Below, in pieces: positions 24,383 to 32,948 of a stretch of 64,000 nt of DNA (within the stretch, counting starts at the first letter, position 1; every line of letters begins with the position of its first letter). The stretch spans positions 189,924-253,923 of the forward strand of contig CAWGKT010000008.1 of NCBI GenBank assembly GCA_963823215.1, given 5' to 3'. This DNA comes from CAIWHR01 sp963823215 (GTDB lineage: Bacteria > Pseudomonadota > Gammaproteobacteria > Burkholderiales > Casimicrobiaceae). Made by a program: the position numbers and the translations under genes. The notes beneath the pieces were generated by a model. That model was not told the origin of the DNA. It searched no databases and saw nothing but the letters and a program-made list of their open reading frames with translations.

Positions 24383-25862
24383 ACTGAAGCCGCCCCTGTC
24401 CCAGCAGCGGATCCCGGACGACGTGTTCGCCGGGATGCGGCGGGAGAACCTCGCGCGCTGGCCCACCGGCCGCGACGTGGACCTGGACGAGGCGGTGGCG
24501 CTGCACCAGGCGTTGCCGCAACACAAGCAGCTGGCGTGGGTGCTGCGCCGGGCGGTGGCCGAGCGCCGCTGCCTGACGCAGCCGCGTGGCGGCTTCGGCA
24601 CCTTCGCGCTGCAGCTGAAGCTGATGGAAACCCTGGACAAGGAGGGCCTCGCCGACGTGGTGCCCACCACCACCGACAGCTACACCCGCAACGAGCACTT
24701 CGCGCTGGCGCAGCGCGGCGTCGAGGAGTCGGAGCGCGAGGGCCGCTCCATGCTGAACGGCTATCCGCTGGTGAACTACGGGGTGGCGGTGAACCGGCGG
24801 CTGATCGAGGCCATCGACAAGCCGGCAATCATGCTCACCGGGACCACGATGCCGAAGCTGACCGGCGAGATCGGATTCGCTTCCGGCTATTCCGGTTACC
24901 TCGGGTCGGGCGTCGCCTACACGACGTCCTACATCAAGGAAATGTCGATCGAGGATGGCATCCGCAACTACCAGTACCTCGATCGCCTCGCTTGCGCGTA
25001 CCAGGAGCGCGGGGTCGAGCTGCACCGGCGGCAGCCGGGCTTTCTCACCGGCACCAACATTCCGCCGTGCATCGCGATCATGACCTGCGTGCTGGACGCG
25101 TTGCTGGCGGCGGCGCAGGGCGTGCGGAACTACGGCCTCGAGCTCGGCCAGACGCTGCACCTCGTCCAGGACGCGGCGGCGATTTCCGCCTGCGGCGAGC
25201 TGGTGCAGGAATACCTGGTCAAGTGCGGCCATCCCGACGTGTTCACATCGGTGACCTCGCTGCACTGGATGGGCGCCTGGCCGCACGACGACGCGCAGTC
25301 GGCGGCGCTGGTGGTCTACGGCGGGACCGTGGCCGCGATCGGCGGCGCCGTCAGCGTCACCACCAAGTCGACGCACGAGGCTTTCGGGCTGCCCACCCCC
25401 GAAATCAATGCCCAGGGCCTGCGAATGACGCGCATGGCGATCTACCTGGCGCGGCATATCCGGCTGGACGGGCTGGCGGAGTTCGCCTTCGAGAAGGATC
25501 TGATCATGCGCGAGGTGCGGCCGATCATCGACCGCGTCCTCGAGATGGGCGACGGCGACGTGGCCATCGGCACGGTGCGCGCCTTCGCCGCCGGTGTGAT
25601 GGACGTTCCGTGGTCGCCGAACCGGCACGTCAGGAGCCGGGTCATGCCGGCGCGGGATGCCGACGGATGCCTGCGCATCCTCGATGCGGGCCTGATGCCC
25701 TTTCCCAAGGACGTGCTGGAAGTCCACGAGTCGCGTTTGCGGCAACGCGCCGCCCGCGACGGCGTGCCGTTCAACGACGAGCTGGCCGTCGCCAGCGTGT
25801 TCGAGCTGTCCGAGCCTCTGTCCAGACTGATCTCGGACAAGTGGACGCGGCAGTCGGCGTAA
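24360..25862 (+). CDS. glmE: Glutamate mutase epsilon (E) subunit, catalytic
   Basis: The large, about 500-aa substrate-binding TIM-barrel subunit of glutamate mutase. Characteristic stretches are RCLTQPRGGFGTFALQLKLMETLDKEG, DVVPTTTDSYTRNEHF (substrate and cobalamin contact), GYPLVNYGV, LTGTTMPKLTGEIGFASGYSGYLGSG, and TSVTSLHWMGAWPHDDAQ. Length matches the Clostridium enzymes (about 483 aa). It completes a full mutase set S-L-E with no frame problems. Its product 3-methylaspartate would pass to an ammonia-lyase, and mesaconate to the class I hydratase further along the operon. Confidence 0.95.
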   Translation: MNAPSAPELKPPLSQQRIPDDVFAGMRRENLARWPTGRDVDLDEAVALHQALPQHKQLAWVLRRAVAERRCLTQPRGGFGTFALQLKLMETLDKEGLADVVPTTTDSYTRNEHFALAQRGVEESEREGRSMLNGYPLVNYGVAVNRRLIEAIDKPAIMLTGTTMPKLTGEIGFASGYSGYLGSGVAYTTSYIKEMSIEDGIRNYQYLDRLACAYQERGVELHRRQPGFLTGTNIPPCIAIMTCVLDALLAAAQGVRNYGLELGQTLHLVQDAAAISACGELVQEYLVKCGHPDVFTSVTSLHWMGAWPHDDAQSAALVVYGGTVAAIGGAVSVTTKSTHEAFGLPTPEINAQGLRMTRMAIYLARHIRLDGLAEFAFEKDLIMREVRPIIDRVLEMGDGDVAIGTVRAFAAGVMDVPWSPNRHVRSRVMPARDADGCLRILDAGLMPFPKDVLEVHESRLRQRAARDGVPFNDELAVASVFELSEPLSRLISDKWTRQSA

Positions 25863-25873
25863 GATCTCAAACA

Positions 25874-26599
25874 ATGAACACGCTCTCCGTTCGCGTCTGG
25901 CGCACGGGCGCCGACGGTTCGGGCGGCCGCTTCGTCGCGTACGACGTGCCGCGGCTACCGGCGCAGACGGTCCTCGACGTCGTGACGCACATCCAGCGAC
26001 GCATCGATTCGACGCTCGCCTACCGGTTCGCCTGCCGCGTCGGAATGTGCGGCTCGTGTGCGATGACGGTCAACGGTCGCGCGCGCTGGACCTGCCGCAC
26101 GCACATCGAGGCCGCGGTCGGCGGCAGCGGCCTCGAAATCGCGCCGCTCGCGCATCTGCCGGTGATCCGCGACCTCGTCACCGACATGCGCGAATTCTTC
26201 GACAAGTGGGCGCGGGCGAACGGCCAATTCGTTCCGACCGCCTCGCGCCGCGACGATTTCGCAGCCGTAATGCCGGCCTCGCGCGAGCGGCGCGCGGTCG
26301 ACGCGGCGATCGAGTGCATCGGCTGCGCCGTCTGCTACGCGAGTTGCGATGTCGTTAGCTGGAACCCCGCGTATCTCGGCCCCGCGGCGCTGAACCGCGC
26401 GTGGACGCTCGTCAACGATCCGCGCGACGGCGCGCGCAGCGAGCGGCTGGCCGCCGTCGCGGGCGACGCCGGCTGCCACGCCTGCCACACGCACCAGAGC
26501 TGCACCGAGCGCTGCCCGAAGCAGCTCTCGCCGACGGCGTCGATCGCGGGGCTGAAGCGCCGGACTGCGATCGTGGCACTGTTGGGAGCCATGCCGTGA
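25874..26599 (+). CDS. Succinate dehydrogenase/fumarate reductase-like iron-sulfur subunit
   Basis: About 241 aa. An N-terminal ferredoxin domain binds [2Fe-2S] through CRVGMCGSCAMTVNG and a later Cys in RWTCRTH. The C-terminal helical domain has CIGCAVCYASC for [4Fe-4S] and a [3Fe-4S] set built from CHACHTHQSC and ERCPKQLSP. Spacing matches E. coli SdhB, except that the first cluster ends CD where CP is usual. The gene starts 11 bp after glmE. It would carry electrons between the flavoprotein encoded at the end of the operon and the two membrane anchors that follow. It is clearly a paralogue dedicated to this operon, not the housekeeping sdhCDAB arrangement. Confidence 0.93.
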   Translation: MNTLSVRVWRTGADGSGGRFVAYDVPRLPAQTVLDVVTHIQRRIDSTLAYRFACRVGMCGSCAMTVNGRARWTCRTHIEAAVGGSGLEIAPLAHLPVIRDLVTDMREFFDKWARANGQFVPTASRRDDFAAVMPASRERRAVDAAIECIGCAVCYASCDVVSWNPAYLGPAALNRAWTLVNDPRDGARSERLAAVAGDAGCHACHTHQSCTERCPKQLSPTASIAGLKRRTAIVALLGAMP

Positions 26600-26670
26600 G
26601 CTTTCCGCCGGTCCGCTCCGACGAAGGCGGCGTTTCTCGCGTAGGGACCGCGGAGCGCTTGGGAGCGCCA

Positions 26671-27024
26671 ATGAGCCGCGCGCGTAGCCAGTCGCTACTT
26701 TGGCTCGCGCAGCGGGGCAGCGCCGTCGTGCTGGCGATGTGCGTTGTCGTGCACCTGGCCACTATGATCGTCGCTGTGCGCGGCGGCCTCACGGCGGTCG
26801 AGATCCTGGGGCGCACGCGCGGCAGCGCCCTGTGGGTGGCGTTCTACGGCGTGTTCGTACTCGGCGTGGCGATCCATGCGCCAATTGGACTCCGCGCGAT
26901 CGTCGCGGAAATGCGCGGTGGTCATGGCAGGGGCATTGACATGGCAATGCTCGCCTTCGCAGCGGTGCTGCTTGTGCTGGGGTTGCGCGCGGTCTATGCG
27001 GTCACGGCGGGGATGGGAACGTGA
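26671..27024 (+). CDS. SDH/FRD-like membrane anchor subunit 1
   Basis: About 117 aa with three membrane segments (AVVLAMCVVVHLATMIVAV; ALWVAFYGVFVLGVAIHAPIGL; MLAFAAVLLVLGLRAVYAV). LWLAQRGSAVVLA...VHLATMI and AIHAPIGLRAI place Arg/Ser and histidines as in SdhC/FrdC-type b-heme or quinone-site anchors. ATG 26671 has GGGAG upstream. A GTG at 26596 that overlaps the previous stop would add 25 non-conserved residues and is possible. It ends with a 4-bp overlap with the next anchor gene. Confidence 0.78.
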   Translation: MSRARSQSLLWLAQRGSAVVLAMCVVVHLATMIVAVRGGLTAVEILGRTRGSALWVAFYGVFVLGVAIHAPIGLRAIVAEMRGGHGRGIDMAMLAFAAVLLVLGLRAVYAVTAGMGT

Positions 27025-27389
27025 GCGAAAGCGCGATCCGCCGCAACGACTGGCGCACGCGCGGCCACGTGGGCTGGTGGGCGTTCGCTGTTCACCGCCT
27101 GTCCGGTCTCGGGCTGGCCATCTTTCTGCCCGCGCATTTCCTCGTGCTGGGCCAGGCGCTGACCGGCGCCGAAGCGCTCGACGGCGTCCTTGCCTGGACC
27201 GAGATTCCGCTCGTCAAGGCGAGCGAGGTGGCGCTCGTGTTCCTGCTCGCCGTTCATCTGGGCGGCGGATTGCGGCTGCTACTGGCGGAGTTCGGCGGCT
27301 GGCGCGCGACGTGGCAACCGTCGCTGATCGCGGCCACCGGCGGCCTTGCCGTGTCGTGCGCGCTTCTCTTCGCGCTCAATCTTGTGTAG
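27021..27389 (+). CDS. SDH/FRD-like cytochrome b556-type membrane anchor subunit 2
   Basis: About 122 aa, three membrane segments. HRLSGLGLAIFLPAHF matches the SdhC quinone-site signature (H-R-x-S-G), and AVHLGGGLRLLL carries the likely heme-ligand histidine. It begins at a GTG that overlaps the preceding stop (GTGA). With anchor 1 it gives the two-protein, about six-helix base that fixes the dehydrogenase to the cytoplasmic membrane and exchanges electrons with quinone. Confidence 0.85.
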   Translation: MSESAIRRNDWRTRGHVGWWAFAVHRLSGLGLAIFLPAHFLVLGQALTGAEALDGVLAWTEIPLVKASEVALVFLLAVHLGGGLRLLLAEFGGWRATWQPSLIAATGGLAVSCALLFALNLV

Positions 27390-27396
27390 GCGGACG

Positions 27397-28272
27397 ATGC
27401 GGATCGCACCGGAACGAATCGAGGACGCCGCGAAGGAGCTCTACGTGCGCGCGCTAAAAGACCTGCCGCCCGACATCAAGCGCGGCTTCGCCGCGCTGGC
27501 GGCGCGCGAGACGGGCGCCACCGCGAAGGCAGTGCTCGGCACGATGATCGAGAACATCGCGGTCGCCGAGCGCACCGGCAATCTGCTCTGCCAGGACACG
27601 GGCATCCCGATCTACAATGTGACGATCGGCCGCGATGCCGAGGTCGACGGCGTGGCACTGAAGGCGGCGATCCGGCGCGGATGCGAGCGCGCGACGCGCG
27701 AATACCCGCTACGCTCGTCGATCGTGCACCCACTGACCCGCAGAAACGAGCACACGTCCTGCGGGATCGGCATCCCGGTGATCCACGTCGATTTCTCCGA
27801 CGCCTTCGCCGGCCTCAAGATCGAGATGATCCCCAAGGGCAGCGGCTCCGAAAACAACTCCTGGCTGCGGATGGCGATCCCGGCCGAGGGCATCGACGCG
27901 ATTCTGACCTTCGTCGTCGATTGCGTGCTCGGCGCCGGCGGCAAGACGTGCCCGCCAACCATCGTCGGGGTCGGCGTCGGCGGCACGGCGGATCTGTGCG
28001 TTCACCTCGCCAAGGTCGCTGCGACGCGGCCGCTCGGCTCGCCGTGCGCGGATCCCGACGGCGCCGAGCTGGAGGCCCGGCTATCGGCGGCGGTGAACCT
28101 GCTCGGTGTCGGACCGCAGGGTCTCGGCGGCGATGCGACGGCCTTCGCGGTGCACGTCGAGCTCGCGGCGACTCACATCACGATGAACCCGGTGGCCGTG
28201 AACATGCAGTGCCACTCGGCGCGGCGCTCGAGCGCCGTGCTCACCGCCGGCGGCGTCGAGTACGGCTACTGA
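27397..28272 (+). CDS. Class I fumarase/mesaconase, alpha half
   Basis: Two-subunit class I hydratases (TtdA/FumA-N type) use an oxygen-sensitive [4Fe-4S] cluster to hydrate fumarate, tartrate, or mesaconate. The about 291-aa protein has LCQDTGIPIYNV, the cluster Cys candidates in NLLCQDTG, EHTSCGIGIPV and GKTCPPTIVGVGVGG, plus IPKGSGSENNSWLRM. The beta half follows after 5 bp. In this operon, downstream of glutamate mutase, mesaconate (2-methylfumarate) hydration to citramalate is as likely as fumarate hydration; class I fumarases are known to accept mesaconate. Confidence 0.92.
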   Translation: MRIAPERIEDAAKELYVRALKDLPPDIKRGFAALAARETGATAKAVLGTMIENIAVAERTGNLLCQDTGIPIYNVTIGRDAEVDGVALKAAIRRGCERATREYPLRSSIVHPLTRRNEHTSCGIGIPVIHVDFSDAFAGLKIEMIPKGSGSENNSWLRMAIPAEGIDAILTFVVDCVLGAGGKTCPPTIVGVGVGGTADLCVHLAKVAATRPLGSPCADPDGAELEARLSAAVNLLGVGPQGLGGDATAFAVHVELAATHITMNPVAVNMQCHSARRSSAVLTAGGVEYGY

Positions 28273-28277
28273 CCGCG

Positions 28278-28907
28278 ATGGCCCATCACGATTTCACGAT
28301 GCCCGTCACCGAAGCGCAGGTCCGCGCATTGGCGGTCGACGACACGGTCACGCTGAACGGCACGCTCTTCGGCATTCGCGACGCGACGCAGATCGCGCTG
28401 TTCGACCGCGGCCGCTCGACGCGCATGGACCTCAAAGGGCATGCGGTCATTCACACGGCGCCCAACGTGAAGAGAGTCGCGCCGTCGCCCGCGTATCCCG
28501 TGGGCTACGAGCCCATCTGCGTCGGGACGACGACCAGCGCGCGGATGGAGCGCTTCACGCGGCCGCTGATGACGCAGTGCGGCGTGCGCTTCGTCATTGG
28601 CAAGGGCGGACTCGGCGCCGAATCGGCGGCCGCGTTCCGCGAGCTGGGCGGCGTCTATCTCGCGATCGTAGGCGGCGCCGCAGCGCTCGAGACGACGTGG
28701 ATCGAGGCGATCGAGGACGTCGACCTCGACGACCTCAATCCCGAGAGCCTGTGGCAGTTCCGCGTGCGCAACTTCGGCCCGCTGCGGGTCGCGATGGACA
28801 GCCGCGGCGGCAATCTCTATGCGACCGTCGATGCTGCCGCGACGGCGAACCGCGCGGCGGTGCTCGCGGCGCTGGGCGTCGGGTCGGGTTCGCCTCCTCG
28901 CTCTTGA
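28278..28907 (+). CDS. Class I fumarase/mesaconase, beta half
   Basis: About 209 aa, the TtdB/FumA-C-like swivelling domain. Landmarks are LNGTLFGIRDATQ, GHAVIHTAPNVKR, VGTTTSARMERFTRPLM, FVIGKGGLG and AIVGGAAALETTWIEAIEDVDLDDLNPESLW. It starts 5 bp after the alpha-half stop, and its stop codon overlaps the TTG start of the flavoprotein gene by four bases. The tight coupling places hydratase and oxidoreductase in one functional unit, acting on the same unsaturated dicarboxylate. Confidence 0.92.
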   Translation: MAHHDFTMPVTEAQVRALAVDDTVTLNGTLFGIRDATQIALFDRGRSTRMDLKGHAVIHTAPNVKRVAPSPAYPVGYEPICVGTTTSARMERFTRPLMTQCGVRFVIGKGGLGAESAAAFRELGGVYLAIVGGAAALETTWIEAIEDVDLDDLNPESLWQFRVRNFGPLRVAMDSRGGNLYATVDAAATANRAAVLAALGVGSGSPPRS

Positions 28908-30634
28908 GAACGCTCCGCACCGATCTGCTGATCCTCGGTGCCGGCGGCGCGGGACTCTTTGCCGCGCTGCATGCACACAGCGCCAACCCTTCGCTTCACG
29001 TCACCATCGCGGTGAAGGGCCTGCTCGGAAAGTGCGGGTGCACGCGGATGGTACAGGGCGGCTACAACGTCGCGCTGGCGGAAGGCGATTCGGTCGAGCG
29101 GCACTTCATGGACACGATCGAGGGCGGCAAGTGGCTGCCGGACCAGGACCTCGCCTGGACGCTCGTGAACGGAGCGGTCGAACGCATCCATGAGCTCGAG
29201 AACGAGCTGGGCTGCTTCTTCGATCGCAATCCCGACGGCACGATCCACCAGAAGGCGTTCGCCGGGCAGACGTTCGACCGCACCGTGCACAAGGGCGATC
29301 TTACCGGCATCGAGATCATGAACCGGCTCGCCGAGCAGGTGTGGGCGCGCGGCATCCATCGACTGGAAGAGCACCGGGCGCTCGACTTCGTGGCGGCGGC
29401 AGGAAGCCAGGATGCGGGCGCGCCGGCCGGCGTCCTGCTCGTCGACGTCCGCACTGGTGAATACATGTTCGTGCACGCGAAGGCGGTGCTGCTCGCCACG
29501 GGCGGCGGTCCGACCATGTACAAGTTCCACACGCCGTCGGGCGACAAGAGCTGCGACGGCCTCGCGATGGCGCTGCGCTTCGGGCTGCCCCTGCGTGACA
29601 TGGAGATGGTGCAGTTCCATCCCACGGGCCTCCTCGCCGGGCCGGACACGCGGATGACGGGCACCGTGCTGGAAGAGGGGTTGCGGGGCGCGGGTGGGTA
29701 TCTTCAGGACGGCGACGGCAAGCGCTTCATGGAACGGTACGACGAGCGCGGCGAGCGCGCAACGCGCGATATCGTGTCGCGCGCGATCGATGCTGAAATG
29801 CGCGCCGGGCGCACGACGAAGAACGGCGGTGTCTACCTCAGCATGGGCCATCTGGGCCCGGACAACGTGCGCCGGCAGTTCAAGGGCATGGTCGAGCGCT
29901 GCGCCGACTGCGGCTTCGATCTCGCCGCCGGCAAGGTCGAGGTCGTGCCCACCGCGCACTACATGATGGGCGGCGTCGAATTCGCGCCCGATTGTACGAC
30001 GGAGCGCCCGGGGCTCTTCGTCGCGGGTGAGGATTCTGGCGGCGTGCACGGCGCCAACCGGCTGGGCGGCAACGGTGTGGCCAACTCGACGGTATTCGGT
30101 GGCATCGCCGGCGACATGATCGCCGCGTGGCTGGCCCGCGACGGCGAATGGCGCGAGCCCGATGCCGCGTCACTCGACGCGGCGGTCGCGCGCGCCGAGG
30201 CGCCGTTCGCGCGCAAACGCGCTGCTACGGGCGCGCTCGAGTCGATACGCGAGCGCCTGTACGACGTGATGTGGGACGACGCGGGCATCGTTCGCGATGC
30301 GCCCGGGCTCGCGCGTGCCGCCGCTGCCTTGGAGGTCCTCGGCGCAGAACTTGCCGACACTGGCCTCGCCGACGGTGGGCGCGCGTTCAATCTGACCTGG
30401 CACGACGCGCTCAACCTCGCGAACCTGATCGCGGTGTCGCAGGCGATCGTCCGCGCGGGGGAGGCGCGCGAGGACTCGCGCGGCGCGCACTTCCGATCGG
30501 ACCATCCGGACACCGGAGACCTCGCATCGTCGGCCTTCGTGCGTGTCCGGCAACGCGATCAAGGGTTCGATGCCGAAACCGTACCAGTGCGCTTCACACG
30601 CGTCGCACCCGGCGAAACGCTGCTTCGGGATTGA
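28904..30634 (+). CDS. SDH/FRD-like flavoprotein (fumarate reductase/succinate dehydrogenase family)
   Basis: About 576 aa. FAD-binding TDLLILGAGGAGLFAAL, then HKGDLTGIEIMN, MVQFHPTGLL (substrate His), TGTVLEEGLRGAGG, ERATRDIVSRAI (catalytic Arg), PTAHYMMGGVEF, and GANRLGGNGVANSTVFGG (substrate Arg): the complete C4-dicarboxylate oxidoreductase active site. The usual covalent FAD histidine (SHTxxAQGG) is replaced: the segment reads GCTRMVQGGYN, so FAD should be non-covalent. The start is a TTG overlapping the fumarase-beta stop (TTGA), with no better start nearby. It would form a complex with the FeS protein and anchors encoded upstream and reduce or oxidise fumarate/succinate or their methyl analogues. 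Confidence 0.92.
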   Translation: MRTLRTDLLILGAGGAGLFAALHAHSANPSLHVTIAVKGLLGKCGCTRMVQGGYNVALAEGDSVERHFMDTIEGGKWLPDQDLAWTLVNGAVERIHELENELGCFFDRNPDGTIHQKAFAGQTFDRTVHKGDLTGIEIMNRLAEQVWARGIHRLEEHRALDFVAAAGSQDAGAPAGVLLVDVRTGEYMFVHAKAVLLATGGGPTMYKFHTPSGDKSCDGLAMALRFGLPLRDMEMVQFHPTGLLAGPDTRMTGTVLEEGLRGAGGYLQDGDGKRFMERYDERGERATRDIVSRAIDAEMRAGRTTKNGGVYLSMGHLGPDNVRRQFKGMVERCADCGFDLAAGKVEVVPTAHYMMGGVEFAPDCTTERPGLFVAGEDSGGVHGANRLGGNGVANSTVFGGIAGDMIAAWLARDGEWREPDAASLDAAVARAEAPFARKRAATGALESIRERLYDVMWDDAGIVRDAPGLARAAAALEVLGAELADTGLADGGRAFNLTWHDALNLANLIAVSQAIVRAGEAREDSRGAHFRSDHPDTGDLASSAFVRVRQRDQGFDAETVPVRFTRVAPGETLLRD

Positions 30635-30702
30635 AGCCGGACAGGGTTGTTGCGCCCGCGCCGTTCGCGCCGCATGATACGATCGCATAGAACGTTCGTT
30701 CT

Positions 30703-32934
30703 ATGCGCAAAGCCACGCCTCCGAATTGCTCGTCTCTCGCTACGGTGGACATCCGCGCCGACGCGCATCTCGCTGCGCTCAACCCGCAACAGCGCCTCGC
30801 CGTCGAGTACGGGATCGGGAACGACAATGCCCAGGGGCCGTTGCTGGTAGTCGCGGGCGCGGGCTCCGGCAAGACGGACACCATTGCGCACCGGGTCGCG
30901 CATCTGGTTTTCAGCGGGACGGACCCCCATCGGATCCTGTTGTTGACGTTCTCGCGCCGCGCCGCATTGGAAATGGAACGCCGGGCCGGGCGCATATTGA
31001 ACCGCGTGCTGGGCGCGCACAACGAGCGACGAACACCCACGCTTGCCTGGTCGGGCACGTTTCACAGCGTCGGCGCGCGGCTGCTGCGATGCTACGCCGA
31101 GCGCATCGGACTCCACGCGTCGTTCACGATTCACGACCGCGGCGATGCGGAGGATCTGCTCGCCATCGTCCGCCATGAGCTCGGTTTGTCGGCGACGAAG
31201 AGCCGGTTCCCGACCAAGGCCACCTGCCTCGCTGTCTACTCGCGCGTCGTCAACAGCGAGTCGGCGTTGGCCGAGGTGCTGAACACGGCGTTTCCGTGGT
31301 GCGCCACGTGGGAAGCAGAGCTCAGAAACCTCTTCGAGGCCTATGTCGCCGCAAAGCAGGCCCAGAACGTCCTCGACTACGATGACTTGCTGCTCTACTG
31401 GTCGCAGATGATGGCGGAGCCGAGCCTGGCGGCGGAAGTAGGGGCGCGTTTCGACTACGTTCTCGTCGATGAGTATCAGGACACGAACCGCCTGCAGGCG
31501 GGCATCCTGCGCGCGATGAAGGCGGATGGGCGCGGCCTGACCGTCGTCGGTGACGACGCGCAGTCGATCTATGCGTTCCGCGCGGCCACCGTGCGCAACA
31601 TCCTCGACTTCCCGCGCCAGTTCACGCTACCGGCCCGCGTGGTCACGCTCGAACGCAATTACCGGTCGACCAAGCCGATCCTCGATGCGTCCAATGCGGT
31701 CATCGGCCTCGCAAGCGAGCGCTTCACCAAGAACCTCTGGACCGACCGGACATCGTCCGAGAAACCGCAACTCATCACGGTGCGCGACGAAGTCGACCAG
31801 GCGCGCTGTGTCGCCGAACGCATTCTCGAGTATCGCGAGGCGGGAATCGCGCTGAAATCGCAGGCGGTGCTCTTCCGCAGCTCGAGCCACAGCGCTCAAC
31901 TGGAGCTGGAGCTGACGCGACGCGATATCCCATTCGTGAAATTCGGCGGACTCAAATTCCTGGAGGCCGCGCACATCAAGGACGTGCTTTCGGTGCTGCG
32001 CTGGGCGGAAAATCCACGCAGCCGGATGGCGGGTTTCCGCGCCGCGCGCCTGCTGCCGGGGGTCGGCCCCGCGACAGCCGCCAAAGTGCTCGACGCCATG
32101 GACCGGGCACCGGATCCGATGGCCGCCATGGCAGCATTCGTCGTGCCACCCGCGGCGGCGGAGGATTGGCGGGCGCTGGTGCGAGTCATCGGATTCCTGC
32201 GTCGGGAGCCCGCGGATTGGCCCGCCGACATGGACCTCGTCACGCGCTGGTATGAGCCGCAGCTGCAGCGAATCTACGAGGACGTGCATGTCCGCCAGGG
32301 CGACCTCGCGCAGCTCACCCTGATCGCGTCGACCTACCGTTCGCGCGAGCGCTTCCTGACCGAAGTGACGCTGGACCCGCCTGGGGCCACGAGCGCCGAG
32401 GCGGGAGTTCCCGGTCTCGACGACGACTATCTCATTCTGTCGACGATTCACTCCGCGAAAGGTCAGGAGTGGAAGACGGTGCATGTCCTCAATGTCGTCG
32501 ACGGCTGCATTCCGTCGGACATGAGCACCGGGACGAGCGACGAGATCGAGGAGGAGCGCCGCCTGCTCTACGTGGCGATGACGCGGGCGAAGGACCATCT
32601 GCACCTGATGGTGCCGCAGCGGTTCTACGTGCACCAGCAGGCGGCCCAAGGGCGACCGCCACGTCTATGCGTCGCGCAGCCGCTTCATCCCGGAGGCTGT
32701 CGCGAGGTGCTTCGAGTCGCGCGGCTGGCCGGTCGCTGCCGCCAGCCCCGGCGACGCGGAGCCACGAGTCCGAAGCACCCGCGCCGCGGGTGGACCTTTC
32801 GGCGCGTGTCCGCGCGCTCTGGCGCTGATCGGCGTCGGCATCGACCGCGCGGTGCACGGCTTGTGGGCGGGTCGCCGTCGCGCAGGTCACGCGAAGGCCG
32901 ATTTGCCCAACATGGCCAAGTTGTCCTAACCTGA
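30703..32934 (+). CDS. UvrD/Rep-family ATP-dependent DNA helicase with frameshifted C-terminus
   Basis: Superfamily 1A helicase. Q motif LNPQQRLAV, Walker A VVAGAGSGKT, motif Ia LLTFSRRAALEM, motif II FDYVLVDEYQDTN, motif III VVGDDAQSIYAFRAA, motif IV LERNYRST, motif V LSTIHSAKGQEWKTVHVLNVVDG, and motif VI EEERRLLYVAMTRAKDHL are all intact within one frame. From about 32650 the frame turns into Arg/Pro-rich nonsense to 32934. In another frame DRHVYASRSRFIPEAVARCF continues, and a third gives APRVDLSARVRALW, stopping at 32828, the expected Rep-like C-terminus. Removing one G in the run near 32650 restores the first switch. Catalysis should survive; only the last about 60 residues are affected. 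Confidence 0.88.
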   Translation: MRKATPPNCSSLATVDIRADAHLAALNPQQRLAVEYGIGNDNAQGPLLVVAGAGSGKTDTIAHRVAHLVFSGTDPHRILLLTFSRRAALEMERRAGRILNRVLGAHNERRTPTLAWSGTFHSVGARLLRCYAERIGLHASFTIHDRGDAEDLLAIVRHELGLSATKSRFPTKATCLAVYSRVVNSESALAEVLNTAFPWCATWEAELRNLFEAYVAAKQAQNVLDYDDLLLYWSQMMAEPSLAAEVGARFDYVLVDEYQDTNRLQAGILRAMKADGRGLTVVGDDAQSIYAFRAATVRNILDFPRQFTLPARVVTLERNYRSTKPILDASNAVIGLASERFTKNLWTDRTSSEKPQLITVRDEVDQARCVAERILEYREAGIALKSQAVLFRSSSHSAQLELELTRRDIPFVKFGGLKFLEAAHIKDVLSVLRWAENPRSRMAGFRAARLLPGVGPATAAKVLDAMDRAPDPMAAMAAFVVPPAAAEDWRALVRVIGFLRREPADWPADMDLVTRWYEPQLQRIYEDVHVRQGDLAQLTLIASTYRSRERFLTEVTLDPPGATSAEAGVPGLDDDYLILSTIHSAKGQEWKTVHVLNVVDGCIPSDMSTGTSDEIEEERRLLYVAMTRAKDHLHLMVPQRFYVHQQAAQGRPPRLCVAQPLHPGGCREVLRVARLAGRCRQPRRRGATSPKHPRRGWTFRRVSARSGADRRRHRPRGARLVGGSPSRRSREGRFAQHGQVVLT

Positions 32935-32948
32935 CCGACACCAGCCAA

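Noticed and set aside
24536..26599. Single 687-residue protein spanning glmE and the iron-sulfur subunit
   Set aside because: The first two thirds are the wrong frame of glmE. Only the part from ATG 25874 shows ferredoxin motifs, and glmE itself is intact in another frame.
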